A stretch of 64,000 nt of DNA. Source: Unio delphinus (Eukaryota; Mollusca; Bivalvia; Unionida; Unionidae). The stretch covers positions 9,318,501 to 9,382,500 of the forward strand of contig JAQISU010000179.1 in assembly GCA_029339505.1 (NCBI GenBank), written 5' to 3'. Positions 39,355 through 49,865 of the stretch are shown one piece after another. The stretch's first letter is position 1, and each line of letters begins with the position of its first letter. Position numbers and translations under genes: made by a program. The notes beneath the pieces are model-generated. The model did not search any database, had not been told where the DNA came from, and saw only the letters and a list, made by a program, of their open reading frames with translations.

Positions 39355-40925
39355 GGTCATCAGAGATCACACACCCTTCAGAGATTATTTTAAGCATTTT
39401 CTAACAATTACACACCCTTCAGAGATTACACGCCCTTCAGAGATTATTTCAAGCATTTTCTAACAATTACACACCCTTCAGAGATTACACGCCTTTCAGA
39501 GATTATTTTAAGCATTTTCTAACAATTACACACCCTTCAGAGATTACACGCCCTTCAGAGATTATTTTAAGTATTTTCTAACAATTACACACCTTTCAGA
39601 TATTACACGCCCTTCAGAGATTATTTTAAGCATTTTCTAACAATTACACGCCCTTCAGAGATTATTTTAAGCATTTTCTAACAATTACACGCCCTTCAGA
39701 GAATATTGTAAGCATTTTCTAACAATTACACACCCTTTATAGAATATTGTAAGCATTTTCTAACAATTACACACCCTTCAGAGAATATTGTAAGTATTTT
39801 CTAACAATTACACACCCTTCAGAGATTATTTCAAGCATTTTCTAACAATCACACGCCCTTCAGAGATTACACGCCCTTCAGAGATTATTTTAAACATTTT
39901 CTAACAATTACACACCCTTCAGAGATTATTTTAAGCATTTTCTAACAATTACACACCCTTCAGAGATTACACGCACTTCTGAGATTATTTTAAGCATTTT
40001 CTAAAAATTACACGCCCCTCAGAGATTATTTTAAGCATTTTCTAACAATTACACGCCCTTCAGAGAATATTGTAAGCATTTCCTAACAAATACACACCCT
40101 TAATAGAATATTGTAAGCATTTTTAAACAATTACACGCCCTTCAGAGTATTTTAAGCATTTTCTAACAATTACACACCCTTCAGATATTATTGTAAGTAT
40201 TTTCTAACAATTTCACACCCTTTGTAGAATATTGTAAGCATTTTCTAACAATTACACACCCTTCAGAGATTACACGCCCTTCAGAGAATATTGTAAGTAT
40301 TTTCTAACAATTACACACCGTTCACAGATTGCACGCCCTCCAGAGATTATTTTAAGCATTTTCTAACGATTACACGCCCTTCAGAGATTATTGTAAGCAC
40401 TTTCTAACAATTACACACCCTTCAGAGAATATTGTAAGCATTTTTTAACAATTACACACCCTTCAGAAAATATTGTATGCATTTGCTAACATTTACAGAC
40501 ACTTCAGAGAATATTGTAAGTATTTGCTAACAATTACACACCCTTCAGAGAATATTGTAAGTATTTGCTAACAATTACACACCCTTCAGAGAATATTGTA
40601 AGCATTTGCTAACAATTACACACCCTTCAGAGAATATTGTATTTTCTAACTATTACACACCCTTCATAGAATATTGTAAGTAATTTCTAACAATTACACA
40701 CCCTTCAGAGAATATTGTAAGCATTTTCTAACAATTACACACCCTTCAGAGAATATTATAAGCATTTTCTAACAATTACACAACCTTAAGAGAATATTGT
40801 AAACATTTTCTAACAATTACATACTCTTCAGAAAATGTAAACATTTTCTAACAACTACATGCCCGTCAGAGAATATTATAAATATTTGTAAGAATTACAT
40901 GTCCATTAGAGAATATTATATGTAT
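39355..40925. repeat. 41-bp satellite array
   Basis: The unit is about ACAATTACACACCCTTCAGA, then GAATATTGTAAGCATTTTCT, then A. The period is 41 bp in the later part (anchors at 40571 and 40612). In the first 600 bp many units carry an extra 18-19-bp GATTACACGCCCTTCAGA insertion, giving a compound unit. Divergence rises toward the right end. No ORF. Confidence 0.9.
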
Positions 40926-41577
40926 TGTCGTCCGAAATCGATAAAGAAACTTTATGATTATGTACCACGAGTGAAAATCTTGGACTTGTTGAGGAATGTT
41001 GTGTATATAACAAATTCTAAATGTTTTAAAGATTTTACAGGTTTACCATTATCTTTTATGTAATACATCTTTTACAGCATTTCATCATTGTTGCCTTTTT
41101 CATTTGCCCTTTTTGTTCTTCACGTTTGAAGTTTTAGAACAGTTTGTCTGATTTTGTTGTACAATTCTAGTTTTACTTTACCTTTGGTTAGTCTCGTCTC
41201 GTATTGTGGGCTGTGTCATAACAGACCATACATGCAGAACACGTTATTTTCCACCGCATGATAATTTGTACACAGCGTACCGAGTCCATGTGCGGTAAAT
41301 TGACCATATTCAGACAGACCCTTTGCCCCAGTTCTCAAACAACAGCCGCCAAAATGCTGATAGTAATAGTAAAACCAAAAAATTCCAGAAAGAGGGTTAT
41401 GTAAGATGTTAACACGATTGCAGCCAATCAGTAAAGAGACTATTGCGCAAGAATTTCATGAGCATACGAAATCCATCAAAAATTGAGGACGAAACAGCAA
41501 AACACATATTTTAGTATGAACCACCTTCTTAACATTGTACTTGTGCAAATATATCATGAAGTTAGTGTATTGCAACC
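40926..41577. other. Left flank of the virus-like element
   Basis: Unique AT-rich DNA with no supported gene. The last five bases (41573-41577, CAACC) are repeated directly after the element's right end at 56909-56913. Confidence 0.6.
41573..41577. other. Target-site duplication, left copy
   Basis: CAACC directly abuts the inverted repeat and matches 56909-56913 next to the right end. Confidence 0.75.
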
Positions 41578-41733
41578 AGCAGCAGAGAGGGTGAATCCGA
41601 CAACTTTATAGAAGCGTCTATTTGGCAAACCATGGCTTCCTCCAAAATCGAAAAAAAAAGAAGTTTCCTTAGGAGACGCAAAGTCGTTGTCTTGTCCTCT
41701 CTGCTGCTATGGGGGTAAACATCTTTTTACGAT
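41578..41733 (+). repeat. Left terminal inverted repeat
   Basis: Matches the complement of 56754-56908. The first 131 bp are nearly identical; homology then continues weaker to TTTTTACGAT. A 13-mer AGCAGCAGAGAGG opens the repeat and its inverse CCTCTCTGCTGCT stands at 41696-41708, so each terminal repeat can itself form a stem. The ATPase reading frame ends within 2 bp of the inner edge. Confidence 0.95.
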
Positions 41734-41734
41734 T

Positions 41735-42397
41735 TCAACCGAATATTTGATCAAGTCCGACACGATATCTTGATCTATGATCATGCAAATTGATCATTCC
41801 AAATCCATGTGGAATTGACTGAGCGTGACTAAAGAAATTTCTAGAGAGATTATAATCCATATCACCGCCGCACCAAGTTTGCCAAATATTTCATAGCGTA
41901 TGTGTGTCAACTCCATTGAATACAGCAAGAATATTGCAGTTATCTCTGATCACTTTTGGTATTTGAGTGTATCGCTGAGTGATATATATCACATCGGTAT
42001 TTTTATGTCTACCTCTAGAAAATATCCTAGCGGGATTATTTTGATTGTCTAACATGACATCATCATATACGACTAAATTGTTAATACTTCCATCAATAAC
42101 ATCAATGACCGGTGCTTCCTCGATATCGGTTACAAACTCAATAATATCCTCATCGATTTCCGATTTTGCTTTCTCGTTAAAATCATTTAACACCTCGTAA
42201 CATCGCTGATCGTCTACACTCGGGGCTACCAAATACAACTTATCCCATTTCATCCATCTTGTTATTAAATTAAGTAGCAGTTGTGTCTTGCCACTTCCAG
42301 ATGGTCCGATTGTAATCATGCGAAAAGAATTTGGTAGCGCTGCATGATGCTTAACCGCTTCTCGTGTTTTTGTCACCGAAAAATCAATTACATTCAT
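41735..42397 (-). pseudogene. A32/FtsK-HerA-type DNA packaging ATPase, one premature stop
   Basis: It would pump the genome into the capsid. From the start at 42397 the frame shows Walker A GPSGSGKT at residues 31-38, Walker B LVVYDDV at 108-114, and the conserved downstream block IFSRGRHKNTDVIYITQRY, typical of Polinton and other nucleocytoplasmic-virus-like ATPases. A TGA at 41891-41893 cuts the product after 168 residues; the same frame then stays open to 41735, with sequence that fits the family's C-terminus and a total of about 220 codons, the usual size. A C-to-T change at a CGA arginine codon would explain the stop (inference). The gene is divergent from the zinc-ribbon/PLA2 gene with only 17 bp between start codons. 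The ATPase core itself is intact. Confidence 0.9.
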
Positions 42398-42414
42398 GTT
42401 ATTATAAATAAATT
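42398..42414. promoter_or_regulatory. Candidate bidirectional promoter
   Basis: Only 17 bp separate the ATPase start (minus) from the zinc-ribbon gene start (plus). It is all A/T except one base and contains TTATAAATAAATT, a TATA-like sequence readable in both directions. Function is inferred from position. Confidence 0.35.
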
Positions 42415-42870
42415 ATGGATCTATATTGTGTGAAATGTAAGAAGCGTACTAGCACAAACGACTTCACGATTACAACTAAAAATAACATTTCAGCACTTGC
42501 TGGTAAGTGTGTACAATGTAGTACCAAAAAATTTAGACTTGTTAACCTTGATAAAATCAAGGATTTAAAAAAAAAACGAGGAGGTAATATTGCAGTCAAG
42601 CTAGTAAAACTCCCAGGAACACCATGGGCAAAATATCCAGAAGAAAAACACCTTCCAGGATATAGTTATTGTGGACCCGGGATCAGACTCGATATAAGAC
42701 TCGATGATCAAAACCAACCCTGACCCGGTGTAAACCCAATAAACGGCATTGATAAGGCGTGTCATGCTCATGATGTTCCTTATAAAAGCAGTAATCTGCA
42801 ACACAGACATATTGCAGATGTAAAATTGATTAATGTGTTGAATTATATCACTGATATATCATTCAAATAA
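42415..42870 (+). pseudogene. Zinc-ribbon protein with parvovirus-type phospholipase A2 domain, one in-frame stop
   Basis: The N-terminus has two CxxC pairs (Cys5/Cys8 and Cys32/Cys35), a zinc ribbon. A basic linker (residues 49-57) leads to VKLPGTPWAKYP (64-75), then YCGPGI (85-90), the calcium-loop signature YxGPG of PLA2-like domains found in parvovirus VP1 and in several Polinton proteins. An in-frame TGA (42721-42723) breaks the gene after 102 codons. The same frame continues to 42870 and contains HDVPY at codons 119-123, the catalytic His-Asp motif. In parvoviruses this enzyme breaches endosomal membrane during entry; the same role here is inference. As encoded, the catalytic half is not joined to the zinc ribbon, so this copy should be inactive. 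Confidence 0.8.
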
Positions 42871-42943
42871 AAATTGGCTTCATGATTGATAAAATCGACG
42901 ATGAAAAGTAAACTGATGTTGGGTGCTGGTAATTAATAACATC

Positions 42944-43883
42944 ATGGAATCTATTTATTATTCTCCAAGAGGATACTGAAGGGGTAAATCAGCAATCAGT
43001 AAACTCGCTAGCGCTGCAAAGGTGAAAAATACTACAGCAGCGGATTGGTTATCCAAACAGGCGATATGGCAAATTTATATACCACCGCCTCAATTTAACT
43101 ACTCGCATTTTGATGTCAGCGTCCCTAATGAGGTTCATCAGGCTGATATATTATTTCTGCCGCATGATGGTGTTTACAAGTATGCGCTAACCGTAGTTAA
43201 TGTTGCGAGTCGATACAAACAAGCAGAACCATTAAAGACAAAATCATCAACTGAAGTGGCTTCTGCGTTTGAAAGGATTTACCGACGAGGTCCTCTGCAT
43301 TGGCCAAATCTATTACAAGTTGATCCTGGCAAGGAATTTCAGCGTGCAGTGTTATCAACAATGAAGCATCATAATGTCGCCATCAGACGAGGACATAATG
43401 CACTACATCGCGACCAGGCAATTGTTGAACGATTTAATCGGACACCTGCTTAGCGGTTATTTGGATATCAATACGCGAAGGAATTTATTTAGAATAAACG
43501 ATCTCATGAATGGGTCAAGAGATTACCAGGCGTAATTACCGCGCTGAATAATGAGATTACTCGAACAATTATTATGAAACCTAACAACGCGATTAAAAAA
43601 AGTATATACCCGTAAAACCACAAAATGAATTTTCAAAACAACCAATACTCGGCAATGTCATTGTTAGATATTTATATGAACCAGGAGAGCTCGAAGGTGG
43701 CAAAAAAGAGCTACTGATCCTATCTGGATTGTTACTGCACATACAATATCTAGCATAACGACATCTACGGGTAGACCGCCAGTCTACAGGTTGGATTCAA
43801 CTGCTCCTCAGCGAGGATTTACTCGGGAACAACTACAAGTGATACCCGAGGATACTCAATTACCACCGCGTGGTCTTAACTAG
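42944..43883 (+). pseudogene. Retrovirus-type (rve) integrase of Polinton class, multiply broken
   Basis: It would insert the element's DNA ends into the host genome. The frame opens at 42944 with a YYSPRGY segment, then a TGA at 42977. The longest open stretch (43022-43453, read-through numbering from 43022) has the catalytic D42 in VHQAD, D101 in LLQVDPGKEF and E136 in AIVERFNRT, spaced as in DDE integrases. The preceding WLSKQAIWQIY is typical of Polinton integrases. TAG codons at 43451 and 43489 and a frameshift before 43700 follow. A C-terminal domain (VRYLYEPGELEGG and VYRLDSTAPQRGFTREQL) reappears in another frame and ends at 43883. All three catalytic acids survive, but no full product is possible. 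Confidence 0.9.
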
Positions 43884-44056
43884 CACCTCTGCGTCTGTTG
43901 CACTCAAGACAAATTAGCATCACATTATCTCTGGTGTGACCAATACTGCTATATTTCTGTCTACGGTAAATTGGCAGGGGTCTTTATGCGACCAACACCA
44001 AAGCATTATACAATTGCAACTCATGCAGTAATTATTCTGTTGTTGTTTCAGTGTGA
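43884..44056. other. Converging gap between integrase and polymerase
   Basis: 173 bp between the 3' ends of two convergent genes. No ORF or clear terminator structure recognised. Confidence 0.5.
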
Positions 44057-47000
44057 TTATAAATTCGGCATCAATATCAAATTTTCTGTTATTTTTTTGT
44101 CCTTTTGTTTATAACCAGCGAGTTTTTTTCTGATTATATCATCGCTGACAATATCACTTATTGTAGTGTCATTATCATCTAAAACAACTCTTCGAAGTTG
44201 ATTTATTCTTCGTACTCTGGACACCGCAAGATAAACTAATTCGACCACTCGATGCGATTATCTATGATCCAAACAATTGTATCGGATATAGTCAACCCCT
44301 GCGAAGAATGTATCGTCGCTGCGTATCCTAGCTTCCATGGGAATTTATCAGCACGCAATGCATCTTCGCCGACATTGATATCAATATCATTTAACACTAG
44401 AATCTGCTTTTCTGTCAAGCTTGGAATATCAACTTCGATATTTTGTCTTCGTGTATCCTTGGGTCTATGACACAACGGCACTGGAAGTGTTGTAAATTTT
44501 CCTTTGTGTGTGATAAATAACTTCATCTGAAGTGTGTCTCTGACTATCTTTCAACTTGCCACTATCAAATTGTTTGGTACCCACGCTTCCCAAAAATCAT
44601 TTAAAGGGGTTTCCGAAATTATTTCACGCGCTATTTCACACTAGATTCTATACGGCCGTAATCTGATTAATCTTTTGAACTCGCGTAATTCATTATCAAG
44701 TGCTCTATGATCGGTATTAATTTCTTCATAATAGTCTACACAATTCTTTAGCCAATTATGTGGAGACAAACCGACAAATGCTGATGGTTGACCATGATCG
44801 CCACACATTATCACTTTTGTATTCGCTAGCAATAGCCAATCAAGAAACCTTTGTAATACATCTAACGACACTGTGCATATATCATCCCAAATGATGATTT
44901 CAGGAATATATTTCTCGCCCATTCGATCAGGAGTGCATTCGTCACCTTTCCATCGAAAGAAACTATGATAAGTACAATCATTAATCCCTCGTTTCATCTC
45001 TCTTGCAAGTCTGTGTGTTGGTGTTAGAACAATCAGGTTTGATTTCCCTCGAAATAATTCGATCGCACGAGTCGTCTTCCCTGACCCACCACAGCCGTTT
45101 AAGTAACTGGTTTTATATCTGAATATTGGATCGGAACACAACGGTGCAATAGATAGTTCTGATATCTGATTACTTTTCAAGTAATTATTATTTTCAATTG
45201 TAACATCTGCTGATTTGGAGTAATCACGCAGTATTTCCTTTTTAATTATCCATGATCCCCAACTCTCGTCTGAATTAGTGAATTCAGCCACTGCTTCTTT
45301 ATGTTTTACGTCTATATAAAATGAATCAGTGGCGACTCTAACTGCGGTGTCAGGAAATCTATTTATCATCGAAAGTAAATTAATAGAAGCATAAGCCAGC
45401 ATAGACGACCTTAAGTACGTATATTGAGGATTTTCTCCAGCTGTGTAAGTAACAATTGTACCTAATTTGGTTCCATCGGACAATAAAGCGTCTTTACGAT
45501 CGACGTAAATACCCCTAGATGTTACATCTGCGATTACAAAATCGTATTCAGCATCATCTATAATCAACCGCGAACAATATCGTTTGTCGTCGTACTTTCC
45601 ACCTTGTGTGAACTTACCAACTATTCTTCTATCGAAATCTTTTGCGTGTTTATTTCTAACTTCAAATATTTCTTTGGACCATTTCACGATATATTCTTCG
45701 TCGAGATCGGGGAATTGTTTTTTGTTTTCGGTGATTATACTATGTAGACCATCGGGTTGTGGTAACCAAACTTCAGTTTGTTTCCGATATGATATAACTG
45801 CTTCACTGACAATCAGCGATATCAGCATTTTAGAGTCAAACATATACCGTAATAACACTATTGGCATCCAGTGTTTTTCAGAGATGTGTCTACCAAACCA
45901 AACATAACAGCATGGATGAAGTCCTTTAGCCAATTCAAATGATTCCACACGAGCGAATCCGGTGAGATCAAAATCGGGCAGTGGTCCATTAATCGCAACA
46001 CGGGTCATCTCGTGTGCGGGATGTCCAAATCTTTTAAAGTACTCAGAACACTCTCCATACCCAAGAAAACTCCCTGGATAACACGCAATCATATCAACCG
46101 AAATAATACTTTTGGGGTAATATTTTGTATTCCATAATCCACCATGGCCATATTCAACGCAGCTTGATTCGATATCTGAGAGAAATTCTGCGCGTGTTGG
46201 TTTCCATTGATTTCTCTTTCTCGTGAAATGAGATGCAACTGACGGTATTGTAAAACAGTTTGTTAATAATTGTTCGTCGTAATCCGTTGAAAAACCACTA
46301 GCTAGTTTTTTTCACCTCATCGAGGAGGGCTTCAGTACGGTATAATTCGCCATTGGGTCTTACAAATTGATCGAATTTACCTCTTCGTCTTCAAAACTGT
46401 GAAGTAACCACACTGACACAGGATCGTTTTTTTTTTTTAATAAACTCGTAAATCAAATCAAATAAATTTCAGGTGTAATATTTTATGGTTCTATCCCGCG
46501 GAAATATTGTTACCGCAGGTGTCCAAGCGTGTTCATTATGGTCAATAATTTTGATTGGAGCTCCATTTGATTTATACTTCGATTCGTGTAATACCTCTCC
46601 TGTTATCGTCATTACGGTTATTGGGAATCTTAATGATGTTTCACATCTGGTTATATCTTGAATTGTTGCTCCGATCTCCTTCACTGTTAATCCCTATTCA
46701 TTTAATATTTGTCTTAGATCCATCAATTTGTTTCCACGCAACGCATTTGTAAAATGCTCTATTATTCGTTCTGATACACAATTTATTCTTGACGAATATT
46801 TCATGGGTTTTATCATTTATCGGATAGATATCATAAACAACCGCGGTTACAGGATAGGATTTCTCGTAATACGGTTTGTCAATCCCAGTCAGAATTCCTT
46901 GTTTTGGAATCCTGACTCACAGTGAGTTTTCTTATTTTTCAGGATGGGTTCAAATTTGTCGCGTATAATCCAATTCCCCGTTTCTGAGCGGATAATGAAT

Positions 47001-47274
47001 TTCACTCTAAAAAAATACTTTTTCTTGTCAAAATGTTAATTATCACTGCTGCTCTTTCGTCATTCATGGTATAATCAACAATACCATCAATTCGAAATGT
47101 TGACCAACAGTGAGATGCTCCATCGCGCTTGAATTCATTAAAACAATCACGGATTCTACTTATCATGCTTCTATCACTTATTAGAACCTTTGGTACATCA
47201 GTGGAGACTCTATCGAGATTGAATTCAGCATTTTTCCAAGGCGTAATTTTCGATAATCTCTCGAACTCCTCCAT
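44057..47274 (-). pseudogene. Family B DNA polymerase fused to an SF1 helicase, multiply broken
   Basis: This is the replication gene. The N-terminal part (47274 down to about 46093) lies in three frames with stops and homopolymer frameshifts; it should hold the exonuclease and terminal-protein regions, though I see no clear exonuclease motif. The longest frame, 46092-44641 (483 codons), follows on from an upstream ISVD and has motif A (D just before MIACYP), a motif-B-like KDFDRRIVGKFTQ (151-163), motif C VATDSFYID (253-261), then a helicase: Walker A NGCGGSGKTT (332-341), WDDIC (402-406) in the Walker B position, and CGDHGQPSAF (430-439). After a TAG at 44641, 44526-44236 has ATIHSSQGL and 44248-44057 has LAVSRVRR, helicase motifs V and VI of the Pif1/RecD type. 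Total about 1070 codons. The first Asp of the DTDS motif is Ala; this may be decay or a subfamily trait. Confidence 0.85.
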
Positions 47275-47316
47275 ATTATAATTAAAACAAGTATAAAATA
47301 AAGAATATATTATATA
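47275..47316. promoter_or_regulatory. Candidate bidirectional promoter
   Basis: 42 bp between the likely polymerase start (minus) and the zinc-finger gene (plus), nearly pure A/T, with TATAAAATAAAG and TATTATATAATG. Divergent starts and TATA-like sequence suggest shared early-gene control (inference). Confidence 0.35.
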
Positions 47317-47607
47317 ATGAATCATTGCAAATGGCGTATGATAGGATCAGTAACCGCTTGTAACAAATCATGTAGAAATGAATTCTGTGGATATTATTTA
47401 CAAAGCGTACGTCATGGGAGTTTTGCGCCCTCACCTTGCATACGATGTGGGGTAGGTGTGCGTGGTAAGTCACAGTTATGTCTGAATTGTGGTGGTAAGC
47501 GATACAGAGAGCTAAAGCGCTATTATGATAATAGAGTTAAAAACTCCATCAATGACTCTGACTCTGTCCCTGACAGCGTCAATGACAAAATCATAAGAAC
47601 ACCTTAA
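47317..47607 (+). CDS. Small zinc-finger protein, intact
   Basis: 96 codons from an ATG in an A/T-rich leader. Cysteines fall in pairs: ACNKSC and EFC at 15-24, then PCIRCG and LCLNCG around 40-60, followed by a basic, tyrosine-rich helix (KRYRELKRYYDNR) and an acidic Ser/Asp tail. I recall similar Cys-rich small proteins in other Polinton-type elements, but the function is unknown; nucleic acid binding is plausible. It is one of the few undamaged genes and sits between the polymerase and the HNH gene. Confidence 0.7.
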   Translation: MNHCKWRMIGSVTACNKSCRNEFCGYYLQSVRHGSFAPSPCIRCGVGVRGKSQLCLNCGGKRYRELKRYYDNRVKNSINDSDSVPDSVNDKIIRTP

Positions 47608-47715
47608 GACTATATTGATAGAATCTCAAGTAATAATTAAACCAAATAATGAATTAGACAAATAATATTATAGTACATAATAAACCAAGAATCTCAACCA
47701 CATCCCGTGATTACC

Positions 47716-48269
47716 AATTATGAAGCATCTCGTGATGGTATTGACACCGCAGGCTGAAGGAACCATTAGGGTATGATAAAGGTATGGGGTATTTGATGTT
47801 TAGTGCTGGAGGGAAAAATCATCTTAATTACAGAATCGTCTAAGAGGTATTTAACGGATTGATCAAGGATGGTCTTGTTATTGATCATATTGATGGATGC
47901 CCCAAAAATAACAGATTGGATAATTTACGAGCTATCACACAAAGTCATTATACCAAATGGGGAGGGACTGGAAAACACTCAAAAAATGCGAAACCTATAA
48001 AATCATTTAATACAGAAAATAAAGAAGAAAGAGTATTTCAATCAATGAATGAAGCTGGAAAGTATTTCGATAGTTGTAGAGCCTCAGTACGATATGTTGC
48101 AGAACAAATATATCAACCAGCGATTTCAAAACGAACCGGACATAGAATTCAATTTACATATGTCTTTAATTCGTTTACATCTAAATTATTATATGTAGTA
48201 CTAAGGAGAATAACTCGTGTGGGCTTGTGTGCATCCGATTTTGAAACAACGATAACTCCTTTGTTGTAG
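47716..48269 (+). pseudogene. HNH homing-type endonuclease with intron-nuclease repeat, broken
   Basis: The open part (47859-48269) carries the HNH signature VIDHIDGCPKNNRLDNLRAI: His at 10 of the ORF, Asn at 22. A NUMOD/IENR1-like DNA-binding segment follows (KPIKSFNTENKEERVFQSMN, then EAGKYF), the usual layout of phage and giant-virus HNH homing nucleases. Upstream, 47716-47858 reads as the usual N-terminal segment in another frame with a frameshift and a TAA near 47840. The third HNH position, often Asn or His near residue 31, is Tyr here next to His30. It would make site-specific double-strand cuts. It is an unusual passenger for a Polinton; neighbouring DNA is non-coding and repeat-rich. 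Confidence 0.75.
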
Positions 48270-48749
48270 TCACGTATCTCAATGGGATTTTTTGATGACT
48301 GAATGGTTTTTGTGTGTGTGGTTTAATGTTTTACCAGGCGGAAGTTTGTAAACAGGCACCGCATAATGCAATGTTTGGGAGAATCTCTTGTTGTCATCAC
48401 TGAACTCAGTCCGTTAAACCCTTCACATGATACACATATATCGTATTCAAAATTATAGACTAGTTGATTACGAATACTAGTGTATTGCATACACGGATGG
48501 GATCTTGTCCTGGAGCCCATCGTTCGAATCTCGTGGCAGTCATTATTGTCTACGGTACCGATTTGGAAGGTTTTTCTATATAATTGGGGCTTTAAGCCAT
48601 TCGAAATTCAAACCGTGAAACCACCAGTCACACGGTGTTTATGTGTTTTACATTCAACCCGGGGTGATTTTGTTGGGGTTATGGTGGTTTCAGTTTGAAT
48701 GTAGAACAGCCCCCGTGTGTGTATGTGATGTGTGTCCACTTATAATCCA

Positions 48750-48867
48750 TTGTTATATGTTGTATTATCTTGTGCTGTCCTATTTGTATATATCATATCA
48801 TTTCATTGTTATATGTTGTATTGTCTTGAGATGTCCTATTTGTATATTTCATATCATTTCATTGTAA
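48750..48867. repeat. 58-bp tandem duplication
   Basis: Two units beginning TTGTTATATGTTGTATT and ending CATATCATTTCATTG, differing at a few positions. Confidence 0.8.
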
Positions 48868-48938
48868 ATACCATTATGTATATAATTGTAAATACCATCT
48901 AGATATCTATATATCTATATGTAAATGTGACGTCCATT

Positions 48939-49013
48939 CACAAAACATAACTTCTTGGAGTTCTAACCCGTTATTTGACGAGTTAGATCTCCTCTCGGAG
49001 ACTATGTTTTGTG
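48939..49013. other. 75-nt imperfect hairpin
   Basis: Outer arms CACAAAACATA (48939-48949) and TATGTTTTGTG (49003-49013) pair perfectly. An inner stem TCTAACCCGT/ACGAGTTAGA has one mismatch around a TATTTG loop, and the middle section (GGAG against CTCC) pairs in part. It could be a terminator, a recombination or replication signal, or a small foldback transposon. Confidence 0.6.
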
Positions 49014-49259
49014 GTACCTCTGGGTCCCTCCGATGTGAATAACACCTGAGTGGCTCCAAATTTGTTTTTTATGCATAACACCTTAGAGCGAATGGAGTTC
49101 ATCATATATAATCATATCATAACTTGCATAATATCTCTAGGCGCAATAAGATGTGAATAACACCTTTGAGCGAATGGAGTTCATCATATCATACGAAAAA
49201 AAGGTCACAATGGATACCCAATTTTTGATTATCATATTAGATATATAATATTTCGTATA

Positions 49260-49661
49260 ATGAATTTTGAAAATATGAATGTCATTATTAATGAGATTTC
49301 AAATTTGAAAAATCAAGGAATTCAATTGTAAGATAAATTAGATTGTAATCAGATTCTTTCTGATTTTCAAGATATTGATGATAGCGCTCGGAATAACAGA
49401 TATGTACTTCCAAAGGAGTATGAACTAATCAAACGAATTCAACACGCCGTAAATAATTCCATTGCATTCTGTAACGACATCAATAAGTTCGTCCCGTTAT
49501 TCGCTGTTGTCGAAAAGGTCAGAAGTGAATTGGGGAAACAATATGAAACCAAACGCACAATTAACTCGAAAATCAAAACAATAAGAGATTATCCAACAAA
49601 ATCAAAATTCCCCTTTGATTGCCTCGACATAGTAAATGAAATTCTCACCATGGATAATTGA
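49260..49661 (+). pseudogene. Hypothetical helical protein, one in-frame stop
   Basis: 134 codons from ATG at 49260 to TGA at 49661 stay open except for a TAA about 23 codons in. The sequence is Asn/Asp/Lys-rich and predicted helical, with YVLPKEYELIKRIQHAVNNS and FVPLFAVVEKVRSELGKQ segments. I do not recognise a family. It stands first in the rightward block of virion-type genes, which suggests a structural or assembly role. Confidence 0.5.
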
Positions 49662-49865
49662 CACTCTAAACACAACCATACATATTTGCAAGTACGAGTA
49701 CATACAGGTACGGAACAGAAATTCTATAGACAGGTATGCGCTTACTCACTTAGAACGAATTTGTATAGACAGGTGAATTAATCACTACGGGGAAGTAGGA
49801 ACACAGTGTCGGGGGTGGGGGTGGGTGAGTTTTCACTTACAATTTAAATCGTACATTAATTTATA
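49662..49865. other. Short non-coding gap
   Basis: 204 bp with a tandem-like ACAGGTA(C/T)G motif (near 49704 and 49731) and a G-rich GGGGGTGGGGGTGGG tract near 49810. No gene. Confidence 0.4.

Larger units (their letters stand above)
48270..49259. other. Non-coding island inside the element
   Basis: About 1 kb without an open gene, in an element otherwise packed with genes. It holds two tandem 58-bp units near 48750-48865 (TTGTTATATGTTGTATT and TCATATCATTTCATTG), a long hairpin (48939-49013), and two copies of GATGTGAATAACACCT plus GAGCGAATGGAGTTCATCAT near 49035-49180. A tRNA-B-box-like CGTTCGAATCTCG at 48521 has no matching T-stem. It may be a control region, an inserted host repeat, or a degraded gene. 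Confidence 0.6.

Noticed and set aside
39355..40925. CRISPR-like array
   Set aside because: Units are contiguous satellite monomers with no unique spacers, in a eukaryotic setting with no cas genes.
45584..45907. 107-codon plus ORF within the polymerase region
   Set aside because: Shadow of the minus-strand polymerase frame, which has the motifs.
48470..48545. tRNA-like B-box GTTCGAATCTCG inside the viral element
   Set aside because: The bases around it do not form a T-stem, and there is no A-box or acceptor stem at proper spacing; no tRNA gene.
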